Assembly (NCBI GenBank): GCA_032622095.1
Contig: CP136063.1
Location: 116,394,723-116,458,722, forward strand
Source of the DNA: Siphonodentalium dalli
Taxonomy: Eukaryota > Mollusca > Scaphopoda > Gadilida > Siphonodentaliidae
DNA: 64,000 nucleotides
Reading direction: 5' to 3'
A program made the position numbers and the translations under genes. Shown here in pieces: positions 1 through 10,854 of this stretch. Position 1 is the first letter of the stretch. Every line of letters begins with the position of its first letter. The notes beneath the pieces were generated by a model. It saw nothing but the letters and a program-made list of their open reading frames with translations, made no database searches and was not told the DNA's origin.

Positions 1-2315
1 CTTTCGCATAAAACTGCGAAAAATGTGGCGTCATTGACGTTGTTTTTTCGACATTATCGGAGTATTTCCGTCATTATCGCACGCCGTAACGTTGTATGTT
101 TTTGTCAATATTTCGTCATTTTTGCTGTCTTGGTTCGCAGTTTTGCTCAAATGTTCAATGTTTTGTTTCGACATATTTTCGCAGTCTTTGTTTTCGTCAA
201 GATCGCAGCATTATTTCCCTCAATATTGCTGTTGTGTCGATATGATTGGCAGGACAGTTTGTGTTCAATAAATACATTACTCCATGGTCGCAGTTTTATA
301 CCGATGTGTCGCGAACGGGAAGATGTCGGTGTCCATGCTGAAATTTCTCAGATTGGAGTTTTTCTCATAAGAATTCCAATGATTTAATCGGAGTTTTCTC
401 CGATATGAAAACAATTCCGATTTGATCGGAGTTCTATGTATTAGTAAATTTCTCCGATCTACTGAAATCTCCGATTTGGTTAATATCAGACAATTCAAAC
501 ATTCATGAACTATTATTAATAGAAGAAGTCCCAAATAAACGATTCCCAGACCCGATTTATATAATAGGATAGGCCTACAATAATTTCCTACGTTTTGATG
601 TGGCCGCAAATCGGTGTGTTTACAGCAGTGATATTGTATCACTGGTTTACAGTAAATGTTACAGTACAATGTTGAAGCCCCCCAAAATCTCGTGCAATAA
701 TTGCTACATCGTCGCATTAAGACTGATGCAGTGTTACCGTAAACAATGCAAATTTTGATTTCGAAAAACGTTTTTTGTGTATGATTATGTAACTTGTCTT
801 CATTTTGGGTAAACCGTCACCATTTAATTGTGCGAACTATTATGAATAAACGAATACAGCCGACAATAAATTATTCCACAACCCCGATTTATAGTATACT
901 TTCTGTATGCCACGTAGAGTTAATTTGTACAGTTTCAATCTGTCTTTCTAGACCAGACACATATTAATAATGTGGACGCAAATCAGGGGGTTTACGGCAT
1001 CGTCAGATTCTGAAAGTAGGCCTACCGTAAACCCGGTGGTGGTTTTGTCGTAAACAATGCTTTCATTTTTCATTTTTCATTGTTAGATATCGGAAGCACA
1101 GCGTCATCATGATTACTTCGTTGGCGACTTTTATTTCAAATCTACACATTTTATTCAATATATATCAGCGATCAGATGCGGCAAAGTTAAGTTAATACAA
1201 AACATATTATATAATAGTTTGGAATTTCCACGAATTGCACGTGTAATATGTTGTGCTATTTTTAGCACTGTAATTTCCCAGGCCAATCCTAATTTCGTTT
1301 GTGGGTAGCATTGACTGACAGAGGAGTTGAGTGTTATGTTTTTCTCGATTCTTTATTGAATGATTAATAAAAACATGGATAATGATATACATACCATTAT
1401 AAAACAATGAATTTAGGGGGTATGGCTCTATATATGTCTGGCGTTGATACAATGTGATGAGGGCTTGTTCTATATCGGGCCTATTGCTTCAAATGCTGGA
1501 TGGACGGTTTTCGCTCCCGTTGTGGGTGGGTGCAGCTGGTTTCAAATTTCTGTGTGATTTAATCTTTTTTCTGTTAGATGTGTGATACCTGAGGTTGTGA
1601 AAACCCTAACTTCTTCGTACTGTCGACCTGTGTAAACTGCTGGTCTAATATTTTCCCAGCTGCGTATATGTCCGCTAACGATAGATCTGTTCGATTTCAT
1701 CACTGTTTCTAGCCATGATCGAAATGATATTATGACATCAAGTCGCTTCATTTTGGAATTTTATATATCAGATATGTTGTTTTTGTCCAACGAGTTAAAC
1801 CATTCTTCACTAAATGAGAAGACATCACGACGACAACAACAACAACAACAAAACTGTCGCACAGTTCACGCATAGTTTGGGGGACCGGTATATACGTCAT
1901 TATATGTCAGTAGGCCTATATGTTTGTATAGCCTTTTGCTAAATGTCACCCCTTCACACATTTGGACTGGGTTGACTATTGTTTAATTAGGCCTTGTGCG
2001 AACTCATAGCTATCAAAACAGTCGAACTGTCAAGTCGTTGTACTTGTGTGTTAACCGCATAGAGTTGTTTGTATGGCCTTTGGTTGAACTTTATTTTCCT
2101 TCACACAATTCAGCCAATAAAAATTCAGCTGGCATCTGATTACGCAGAAGGCAAAAATAAATGCGCGAATTTATGAAGTGCGACAACATCGTATCGATGT
2201 TTTAACTTTTCGTCAACTTTTCGTCCTTTGCGAATATCGATCAATGTTTCGATGTCGCGACTTTCGCGTTGTCGAAAGTTTCAACATTTTACGGAAATGT
2301 TTGGTCTGTTGTGGT
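1..2315 (+). mobile_element. Non-autonomous DNA transposon, copy 1 (left end outside window)
   Basis: This stretch aligns almost end to end with 6411-8795, with only small indels, so it is a second copy of the element at 6391-8951. Its first 25 bases already lie inside the left terminal repeat, and homology stops abruptly near 2315, so both ends are missing from what can be seen. The first 300 bases are rich in TTTCG and TTATCG words, followed by repeated ATCGGAG/CTCCGAT words at 350-480. An AAC microsatellite (about 1831-1857) is longer than in the other copy. Open frames here are translations of low-complexity sequence, and no transposase motif was seen. Confidence 0.8.
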
Positions 2316-2554
2316 GGGTGTTTAAACCTAAAATTACACCCTCGGAAACGGACCTATTCAACCGTTGTTGCTGAACATCTATCCCTCTTGAATAAGCGAT
2401 GTGCAGGGTGGAAATTATCAATAGCACACTGGAGTACTTGTATAATGATTGTGCAATAAACTACAGGTACGTCTTTTTGTTGTATACAGCTTGAAACAAG
2501 CCATATGAGTTTATAATGGTGTTTGCATCTGTTATTTGCTAATATTATTTCCAG
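2316..2554. other. Intron sequence before the first ASCC3 exon
   Basis: Non-repetitive sequence between the end of transposon copy 1 and the splice acceptor at 2553-2554 (TTATTTCCAG). I looked for the preceding ASCC3 exon here and could not recognise one, so it probably lies left of the window. Confidence 0.5.
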
Positions 2555-2653
2555 GTACATGGTACCAATTCTGAGCCATTTTGGATCTGGGTGGAGGATC
2601 CAGAAAACAACCACATATATCATTCAGAATATTTCATCTTACAGAAAAAGCAA
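2555..2653 (+). CDS. ASCC3: ASCC3 internal exon (activating signal cointegrator 1 complex subunit 3), 33 codons
   Basis: ASCC3 is a large Ski2-like superfamily 2 helicase with two helicase cassettes. It works in the ASC-1 complex, in ALKBH3-linked alkylation repair and in splitting collided ribosomes. This 99-nt exon starts in phase 0 after the acceptor TTATTTCCAG and ends at CAA before a GT donor at 2654. It encodes 33 residues including FWIWVEDPENNHIYHSEYF, the beta-sandwich part of the first Sec63 domain. The WIWVEDP...HIYHSEYF pattern fits ASCC3 better than its paralogue BRR2/SNRNP200, which I recall as having a different sequence here. It joins in frame to the exon at 3413. It is too short to stand out as an ORF, so the call rests on protein similarity recalled from the family plus good splice borders. 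Confidence 0.85.
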
Positions 2654-2748
2654 GTTAGTATATTTCAACAGCACTTTTAAAGCCAACTTTCTCAACATTT
2701 ATCACAGTGAATTTTTTGTGTTTTTGTTTAGTCTTTCGTTCTAGTTTA

Positions 2749-3040
2749 GGGAGCTTGTCCAATTAGATCGGAATTTCCGACGGAGATCAGAGTTTTTAAT
2801 CGGAGTTTTAATCGGAAAAACTGCTTTCCAATCATCGGAATTTCTCAGATCAAAGTTTTTCTCCGGTCAAGAACTCCGATCAATTCCAGTGAAAATTCCG
2901 ATGAACACTTCACAAAACTCTGATGTAATTAATGAACTTTTATAAATAGAAGATTAAAGTCTCAAATAAATGATTCCCAGACCCCGGTTTAAATTATAGA
3001 CAAATCCGCCACGGTGGGTGACAAAGCCCCGAATATCTCG
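2749..3040 (+). mobile_element. Terminal fragment of the GGGAGCTTGTCC transposon family (in intron)
   Basis: It begins TTA-GGGAGCTTGTCC, followed by GGAATTTCCGACGG and several ATCGGAG/CTCCGAT words. The same order occurs inside both arms of the large inverted repeat at 11124-11340 and 15500-15715. The internal words ATAGAAGATTAAAGTC, CCCGGTTTA and GGTGGGTGACAAAGCCCC are shared with those copies. No matching right terminus is present, so this is a deletion derivative. It sits inside the ASCC3 intron (2654-3412). Confidence 0.65.
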
Positions 3041-3048
3041 TATATATA

Positions 3049-3243
3049 TCTTTCCATCAATGTATCACATTATTATAATCGATAAATTTGAAAAATGATC
3101 AAGGAAATATGGGTTGATACAAAAATCGGACTTGGCACTGAAAGGGTTAACTGCTCTGCAATGTTATAATTAATCTACCTATATAAAAGCCAAGTGTTCC
3201 TGCATGTCATGTCACCCGTCATTTGTGATGGGCAATCCCCTAG
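3049..3243 (+). mobile_element. Mini-Helitron (non-autonomous), about 195 bp
   Basis: The 3' end has the Helitron signature: a short hairpin (CCCGTCA...TGATGGG) at about 3215-3232, an 8-nt spacer and a terminal CTAG at 3240-3243. The 5' end begins TC, and the flanks are A (3048) and T (3244), as expected for Helitron insertion between A and T. The internal TATATAAAAGCC is common in invertebrate non-autonomous Helitrons. No Rep/helicase coding is present. The 5' end is inferred from the A|TC context only. Confidence 0.5.
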
Positions 3244-3412
3244 TATGTATATATAGTGCTTATCGTATGAGTTTATATTAAAGCACTTATTGAACATTTA
3301 CAATATTATTGTTCATAAAATAAATGAAACCTACTGAACAAGGCTAATAACTGAAAGCTTTGAGATAAGAGCTTTACTCTTTCTACTATAGAAAATAACA
3401 TTTCTATTTTAG

Positions 3413-3581
3413 ATGTTTGCTAAGGAGCCACAGTTACTTGTATTCACCATTCCAATATTTGAGCCTCTGCCAAGTCAGTACTATGTAAAAGCTATCTCTG
3501 ATAGATGGCTCGGCTCAGAGGTCGTCTGTCCAATATCATTCCAGCATCTCATTTTACCAGAAAGACATCCTCCACATACAG
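3413..3581 (+). CDS. ASCC3: ASCC3 internal exon, 56 codons plus one base
   Basis: The exon follows the acceptor TTTCTATTTTAG in phase 0 and ends ...CATACAG before a GT donor at 3582, leaving phase 1. It encodes the end of the first Sec63 domain, with PIFEPLPSQYYVKAISDRWL and then FQHLILPERHPPHT. The last block is the conserved linker entering the second helicase cassette, where ASCC3 and BRR2 continue with a leucine-rich LLDLQPLP stretch. LPERHPPHT is typical of ASCC3. Frame continuity with 2555-2653 is exact. The next exon should start with two bases completing a Glu codon, and I could not find it in the window. Confidence 0.87.
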
Positions 3582-5048
3582 GTTAATATGAACTACTCAT
3601 CTTTATATTACCTTACTTGTACTTATATTCACACATTTCGCACTTTCTGTTATTTATTGTTTATATGAAAATGTTGATAATTAGTGCTTTACACTGAGTT
3701 GTAAACTTATGTCATCAGTACAGAATTTGAATTCTGTAGAAAAATTCTCTCGGGGAGTTTGCTAAGTGAATTTAAGATGTTTCATGGCAAATTTCGGACC
3801 GGGGTCTTTTGTTTAATGGTCTGATTCGATACGGACGATCGTATTATGCTGTTAGTGCAATCAATTCTTTAATAGTTTGGGACAACAAATGCATTAAAAG
3901 TTAGTACAGCATATGTTTTGTTAACTGTACAGCTAAAAGAGATCTGGTACGAAAAACCAATGATCCAGGGCATGTTATTCAAGATAATTGCCATATTGAA
4001 AGGTGAGCTGTTGGGGGTATAGAGAAGTTTCCGGCTTCGGAATTACAGCAGAGTTTTCATCGAAGTCCACTGTAGTTGAATGCGCTCACATCTGAGTTTT
4101 CCCCTATAAAATTCAGTTAATATGAATCACGCCGGATATTTATTCCCATCCATGGCAATGGAGAATTCATTTAGTCACAGTTGCAATGTGGCTTCTAAAG
4201 ATACAAGTTACTCTCTGTTAATGTTTTATAATATTAGCTATTGTTGATTAATTGACAGTAATAATTAGTGATGCAAATTCTGTTTCGATCCTGATTCCGT
4301 ATTTTATATGTGCACAAAGTGTGTCATTTCACTTCACTTTCATCACACCAAATTACACAGATCGTCATATTATCTAATATTCTGGCAAATCCAGTTTATA
4401 ATCTGCATAGTGATCTAGTTATGATTCAATTATCACTAATTGTTTAGCGTATTAACATATTTTATAGGCAATCCATTGTGCTATTTCTTCACTATTTATC
4501 TATTTGTTGCGCGATTGGCAGATTCCCTTTAAGCTCTGCCCATCGCTGGTCACTCATGTTTAACATACCCCGGCAGATTTAAACATCGCGCTGGGTCATG
4601 CTATTGGGTTAATTGAATTTTTAATTGCATTTCATTGCAATTGGATTATGCTTCTGTACAATTATTAAACTGTGAATTTGGCCTCCCATAATATTTTACT
4701 ATTTTCTCACCAGTGCCTGTGCTTGAAAGTGGAAATGTTTCACACTTTAAATAATCATGTTTATAAATGATGAATATAAACAACAATCGCCTGACATTTC
4801 ACAGTAAAATAATATAAAATGTGATCTATTAAAAACGAAATGGGACATGTATAACAACAATATTGTTAATCAATTGCATTCGTTTGAGCATTCTGTACTT
4901 ATTCTGTGTAAAGTTTCAAAGAGTCAAATGTGACCTAGTTCTAAACTTCAACTGAGTTTCAAGAGACCCATTTAACTTTAAACTTTTCAAGATATCGGGT
5001 GGCTATAATTTAGAGCCTATAAACTCTCCACTACTAGAAGATGCTTTT
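3582..5048. other. AT-rich intronic or intergenic spacer
   Basis: No recognisable gene, RNA or clear repeat. If the ASCC3 gene continues, this is intron. A 70-nt open interval with exon-like borders (3933-4002) does not match the protein expected next. Confidence 0.4.
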
Positions 5049-5081
5049 TATGTGTACCCATACCATAGTATGGTACACATA
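5049..5081. repeat. 33-nt imperfect palindrome
   Basis: TATGTGTACC and GGTACACATA flank a short centre around CCATAGTATGG. It marks the left side of the dispersed repeat that follows, which opens with a CTGT microsatellite and the palindrome TGGACATATGTCC (about 5116-5150). Confidence 0.6.
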
Positions 5082-6387
5082 GTGTCAACGTCTGGATTGA
5101 CCACTCGTCGTTTGTCCGTCTGTCTGTCTGTCTGTATGGACATATGTCCGTCCATGGACACTTTACGTGTAATGCGATAACTCAGAACCAAATTTTGTAT
5201 ATGTAGTAGAGGCTCTTATGTCCATTTTTTGGCTCCCGTGTGCATTTTGTGAAGAAATATAGCCACTATGCTCATGATGTTGCTTGATATCTCGGGCATC
5301 AGAAAACAAATGTTAGACACCTGGGGGTCGCGACTGGGTGGATTTATGACGTCATCAAGATGGCCGCCATCCAAAATTTCAGAGTAGGCACTGAATCAGT
5401 TTGATTAATAGCTAGTAGTTAATTTATGCTAGGAAATATAATATTTCTCTACTGTTGTGATACTATGATAACAAGCTTCACTTTGACAGAAAAATTGACC
5501 ACATTTTAAATAACCAAGATGGCCACCAAAATGGCGACCGAAGTTCGGGAAAATAATGAATTTTCACACATGTCTCTTAAAACATTCACGGTTGTTTGAA
5601 ATTGGTAGCTAATAGCAACTTACTTTTAAATACATTTGAATACCTAACCATTTGAACATGATAATATGTCATACTTTGGGTCTTATTCCTACAAAATGTC
5701 TTCAAAATGTGAATTCATAAATATGCTATGAAATTTTACCAAATATCGATTTTGTAATTCGAGCCAGGTGTTAGCCAGAAAATAGCTGAATTTGATGACA
5801 AATATTTGCAACAGGTTTAAACATATAGATTGCCATATAATTACAACCAAAAAATTGCATTTGGATTCAAGATGGCGACCAAAATGGTTGCCAAAATTGA
5901 TAAATCACTAAAATTTGTCAAATATTCTTTGATATCACTCCTAATGTGCGATTTAGTGAATATAGGTCAATATATTTGCTCCGTGTTGGCGTAATAACAT
6001 GGAGATATGAAACAATGTGAATAGTTTGTGAACAATGGCTGTTTATACTCAAGAATTGGAGAGAATAAAACGACGAAAATGAGATGAAATCATAAAAATG
6101 ACAACCATGAACAATTTCAGAGTTGGCATTGAGTCTGGGAGGAAAATTTAGATAGTGAAATGATTATGTTTCGCGACCAATAATACCATTGGATCACACT
6201 TCCTCTTGAGGGTGCAATTTGGACCTCAAAATACAAGATGGCTCCCAAAACATTGACCGAAATTCTAATAATTGATGATTTTTCACAGTCGCCTCTTAAT
6301 TTATTCACAGCGGTTTGAAATCGGTGGTTCCTAGCAACCTTATTTTGAATAAATGATACTATCTAATCATTTGACAACCATGATATG
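5082..6387 (+). repeat. Dispersed repeat with YY1-like motifs
   Basis: A diverged relative lies at 8985-9240. Both contain an AAGATGG.GACC..AATGG module, then a TCACTCCTAA-like stretch, then ACAATGTGAATA. Four copies of an AAGATGGC..CC motif are seen, near 5356, 5514, 5868 and 6234. Transposon copy 2 (6391-8951) appears to split the repeat, because related sequence lies on both sides of it. No ORF worth calling. Confidence 0.5.
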
Positions 6388-6390
6388 TTA

Positions 6391-8951
6391 GTGAGCATGT
6401 CAAAACCTCTTTCGCATATGCGAAAAATGTGGCGTCATTGACGTCGTTTTTTCGACATTATCAGAGTTTTTTCGTCATTATCGCATGCCGTAACGTTGTG
6501 CCTTGTTCGTCAATTTTCGCTGTTTTGGTTCGATGTTTTCGCAATTATCGCAGTTTTGTTTCGCAGTTTTGCTCAAATGTTCGCTGTTCTGTTTCGACAT
6601 ATTTTCGCAGTGTTTGTTTTCGTCAAGATCGCAGCATTATATCCGTCAATATTGCTGTTGTGTCGATATGATTGGCTGGACAGTTTGTGTTCAATAAATA
6701 CTCCATAGTCGCAGTTTTATACTGATGTGTCGTGAACGGGAAGATGTCGATGTCGATGCTGAAATTTCTCAGATCGGAGTGACAGTTTGTGTTCAATAAA
6801 TACTCCATAGTCGCAGTTTTATACTGATGTGTCGCGAACGGGAAGATGTCGGTGTCCATGCTGAAATTTCTCAGATCGGAGTTTTTATCATAAGAATTCC
6901 ATTGATTTAATCGGAGTATTCTCCGATATGAAAACATTTCCGATTTGATCGGAGTTTATAAATGTAGGCCTATTAGTAAATTTCTCCGATTTGGTTAATA
7001 TCAGACAATTCAAACTTCGTTTAATAATAAACTATTATTAATAGAAGATTATTTAAAGTCCCAAATAAATTATTCCCAGACCCAATTTATATAATAGGAT
7101 AGGCCAACACAATCATTTCCTACGTTTTGATGTCACACGGTGCCCGCAAATCCGTGGGTTTATAGCAGTGATATTGCATCACTGGTTTACAGTAAATATT
7201 ACAGTACAGGTTGAAGTCCCCCTAAATCTCGAGCAATAATTGCTACACCGTCGCATTAATACTGCAGAGTGGTACCGTAAACAATGCAAATTTTGATTTC
7301 GAAAATCGTTTTTGTGTGTGATTATGTAACTTGTCTTCACTTTGGGTAAACTGTCACCATTTAATTGTGTGAACTATTATGAATAAAAGAATACAGCCGA
7401 GGACGACAATAAATTATTCCACAACCCCGATTTATAGTATACTTTCGGTATGCCACGTAGAGTTAATTTCTACAGTTTCAATCTGTCTTTCTAGACCAGA
7501 CACATATTTTAATGTGGACGCAAATCAGGGTGTTTACGACATCGTCGGACAGTCGTAAACAATGCTTTAATTTTCGCAATAAAAGTATGAAATCATTGTT
7601 AGATATCGGAAGCGCAGCGTCATCATGATTAATTCGTCGGGGACTTTTATACTTTTATTTCAAATCTACACATTTTATTCAATATTTATCAGCGATCAGA
7701 TGTGACAAAGTTAATACAAAACATATTATATAATAGTTTGGAATTTCCACGAATTGCACAATCATGTTATGTTGTGCTATTTTTAGCACTAATTTCCCAG
7801 GCCAATCCTAGTTTCGTTTGTGGGTAGCATTGACTGACAGAGGAGTTGAGTGTTATGTTTTTCTCGATTCTTTATTGAATGAATAATAAAAATATGGATA
7901 ACATACCATTATAAAACAATGAACTTAGGGGGTATGGCTCTATATATGTCTGGCGTTGATACAATGTGATGAGGGCTTGTTCTATCGGGCCAATTGCTTC
8001 AAATGCTGGATCATGTGGATGGACGGTTGTCGCTCCCGTTGTGGGTGGGTGCAGCTGGTTTCAAATTTCTGTGTGATTTCATCTTTTTTCTGTTAGATGT
8101 GTGATACCTGGGGTTGTGAAAACCCTAACTTCTTCGTACTGTCGACCTGTGTAAACTGCTGGTCTAATATTTTCCCAACTGCGTATATGTCCGCTACCGA
8201 TAGATCTATTCGATTTCATCACTGTTTCTAGCCATGATCGAAATGATATTATGACATCAAGTCGCTTCATTTTGGAATTTTATATATCAGATGTGTTGTT
8301 TTTGTCCAACGAGGTAAACCATTGTTCACTAATTGAGAAGACATCACGACAACAACAAAACTGTTGCACAGTTCACGCATAGTTGTGAGGGACCGGTATA
8401 TACGTCATTATATGTCAGTAGACCTATATGTTTGTATAGCCTTTTGCTAAATGTCACCCCTTCACACATTTGGAATGGTTGACTATTGTTTAATTAGGCC
8501 TTGTGAGAACTCATAGCTATCAAAACAGTTGAACTGTCAAGTCATTGTACTTGTGTGTTAACTGCATAGAGTTGTTTGTATGGCCTTTGGCTGACAGCCA
8601 ATAAAAATTCAGCTGGCATCTGATTACGCAGAAGGCAAAAATAAATGTGCGGATTTATGAAGTGCGACAACATCGTATGGATGTTTTAACTTTTCATCGT
8701 TTGCGAATATCGATCAATGTTTCGACGTCGCGACTTTGCGTTGTCTAAAGTTTCGACATTTTATGGAAATTTTGGTCTGTTGTGGTTTCGACGTTATCGC
8801 ACTTTTATGGCCAGTCGCTTTCGACGTTATCGCATTATTTTTCGTCATTTCCGACATTTCGTTTTTGCACATTTACGTCAATTACGTCAAAACTTTTTCG
8901 ACATTATCGACAATATTTTCGCATATGCGAAAGAGGTTTTGACATGCTCCC
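6391..8951 (+). mobile_element. Complete 2.56-kb non-autonomous DNA transposon, copy 2, TSD TTA
   Basis: Terminal inverted repeats are GTGAGCATGTCAAAACCTCT at 6391 and, on the other strand from 8951, GGGAGCATGTCAAAACCTCT; both continue into TTTCGCATATGCGAAA. TTA lies immediately outside both ends (6388-6390 and 8952-8954), a 3-bp target duplication of the TWA type typical of PIF/Harbinger elements. The interior has no transposase-like frame, so mobility would need a helper in trans. TTTCG/TTATCG words crowd both subterminal regions. The interior words CGTAAACAATGCAAATTTTG and GTATACTTTC are shared with the inverted repeat at 10855-15986. The superfamily assignment is an inference from the TSD. 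Confidence 0.75.
6679..6882 (+). repeat. 102-bp tandem duplication inside transposon copy 2
   Basis: Two adjacent, almost identical 102-bp units (starts 6679 and 6781), each beginning GACAGTTTGTGTTCAATAAA. Copy 1 has only one unit (about 253-355), so the duplication happened in this copy. Confidence 0.85.
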
Positions 8952-8954
8952 TTA

Positions 8955-10851
8955 GATTAACATATTATTATCCATATGAATCTAAATTCAGGATGGTGAC
9001 TCAGATGGTTACCAAAATGGAGAAATCATCCAAATTTGCTAGTTTTCATTGATAACGCTCCTAAGGTGGGTTTCAGTGACTACTGGTAAACACATTTGTT
9101 CCCCTGTTGACAAAAGTGCCAGGAATGCTGATACAATGTGATACAATATGAATATTTTGCAAAAAGTAGCTGCTTATATCCGAGATTTCATGAGAATGGA
9201 AACAGAAACCGTGAAAAGTAGATAAATTCATCTGATGTTGACCTATTTGAAAATATCCAAATCTGAATATATTCTGATTACATCCATCATTAATGTACAT
9301 CGGATATGTCCTGATTGGGTGACTCGACTGGATAAAAATCCCTACCTCGACAATAAGGCTGTCGGTAATGAGCAATACTTTAATTACTTCCCCTTGATAT
9401 CGCCCCCTTATGGGGTTTGGATAAGAATTTTTCACTTGATTCCTGTATTGCTCATGTAATGACATCATACTAAGTCAATTCTACCGAAATTCAGCTGCTC
9501 ACGGAAATTAATTGAATGTACATCACACAATGCAGTACCCAAAAAATGGTAGCGGCATATAATGCGTTGACATTACATACATCTTCCATGTTAACAAGCG
9601 TAATAATTAGTGTATACTAAGTCCAATATAAGAATAGGAGCTAATATTTGTTTGATTCGTTCTTATTAATATACATGTACAAAAGCACAGGGTATACTTT
9701 TGTGAAACTGAGAAAATTTAGAATTGCTCGTCCTTGAATAACATCTAGATCAAATTGTGTGTGAATCAGGGGGTTATATGAGAGTAATTGCGTTGTCGCA
9801 GACCACCAAACGAGAGCGTTCAGATGTGAGCTATATGTGTCTTCTGCGAAGAAGAATCGCATTGGCGGATTTCTACCAGACCTCTGCTTATTACGTGCGA
9901 TCTATAGCGACCAGAGATAAATTATGTTCAGGTTCGTACCAAAACAGAAACTGCTGTGGAGCTCTGGACAGCTCATAGGTCAACTCACTGACTCCACACC
10001 CAAGATTTGCGAAAGCGTGGCTGATTTTGATCGAGCTAGGATAGAAAGATAGCCTCATATAATGAGTTCAATTGGTATACATATGTATTTGAGTTCCACA
10101 GATATAGTTTTCTGGACATCTCATATACTGCAAATTCATTCCGTGTATGATCCCCATCTTCCTGTGCAGAACGTATGCACTCCTCAAGTTTATATTAGAT
10201 GCACCCATGTCATATTTGCACATGTGTTATCGAAGTTCTTTCATGCTTGCGTTATGCGGTCTCATCAAAATATCATACACGAAACATATTCACACCAAAT
10301 TTTCTTTAAATGCCTGCATTTCTGTAATTGTATCGGCAATGTTCCAGATAAAATTGATAATAATTTCTCACACCAATGCACAGTTCGACTTGGCTGTAGA
10401 GGCAATTCAACTCACCAACATGTTGAGGTACATGTATTATTATTGGGTGGACAGTTTGTAGTATTCTTTCCAGATGTTTTATGCAGGAACAGTTGATATC
10501 CCACTACAATGAAATCAGGTCTGCAGATAAGTTAGTACTCAGGCACTATGTCAACTGGAGAAATGTACGATTTTAGTATCATCGCGAAAATTACTTCTCG
10601 ATTCGGGACGCAACTATCTGCGATAAACCACGAAAACGATTTCACCTTCGAGGATCACTGCAATTAATTAATATATAAGAATGACGATGTCTGTTGCCAA
10701 TTTGGATATAATATTTGTAAAAAATAACTACTTTGAGTAGATTATTCTCTATTTCTATTCGATCACCCTACCGCAGTGTTTCATATCACTTTAAGAATTA
10801 TCTTGCTAATTTTACATTGAGTATGATTGAGAACAAATATACTGGGAGAAA
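8955..10851. other. Spacer without a supported gene
   Basis: The left 290 bases are a diverged relative of the 5.1-6.4 kb dispersed repeat. The rest looks single-copy within the window. Longer open frames (9073-9468 minus, 10062-10496 plus) lack recognisable motifs. On the minus strand, 10506-10425 has an acceptor-like and a GTGAGT donor-like border but no family match. Confidence 0.4.
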
Positions 10852-10854
10852 TTA

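Noticed and set aside
25-387. 120-codon frame in transposon copy 1 and similar frames at 6429-6708 and 8717-9052
   Set aside because: Low-complexity Phe/Arg/Ser translations of TTTCG-rich sequence, not conserved between copies.
3933-4002. 70-nt interval with splice-like borders and the right phase after the ASCC3 exon
   Set aside because: It would encode KRDLVRKTNDPGHVIQDNCH, which does not resemble the conserved ASCC3 continuation; phase agreement has a one-in-three chance.
9073-9468. 131-codon minus-strand frame
   Set aside because: It overlaps the relative of the 5-kb dispersed repeat and has no motif.
10062-10496. 144-codon open frame on the + strand and an exon-like minus interval (10506-10425) across it
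   Set aside because: No domain, signal or family pattern was recognised on either strand. One acceptor-like and one donor-like site are expected by chance in this length.
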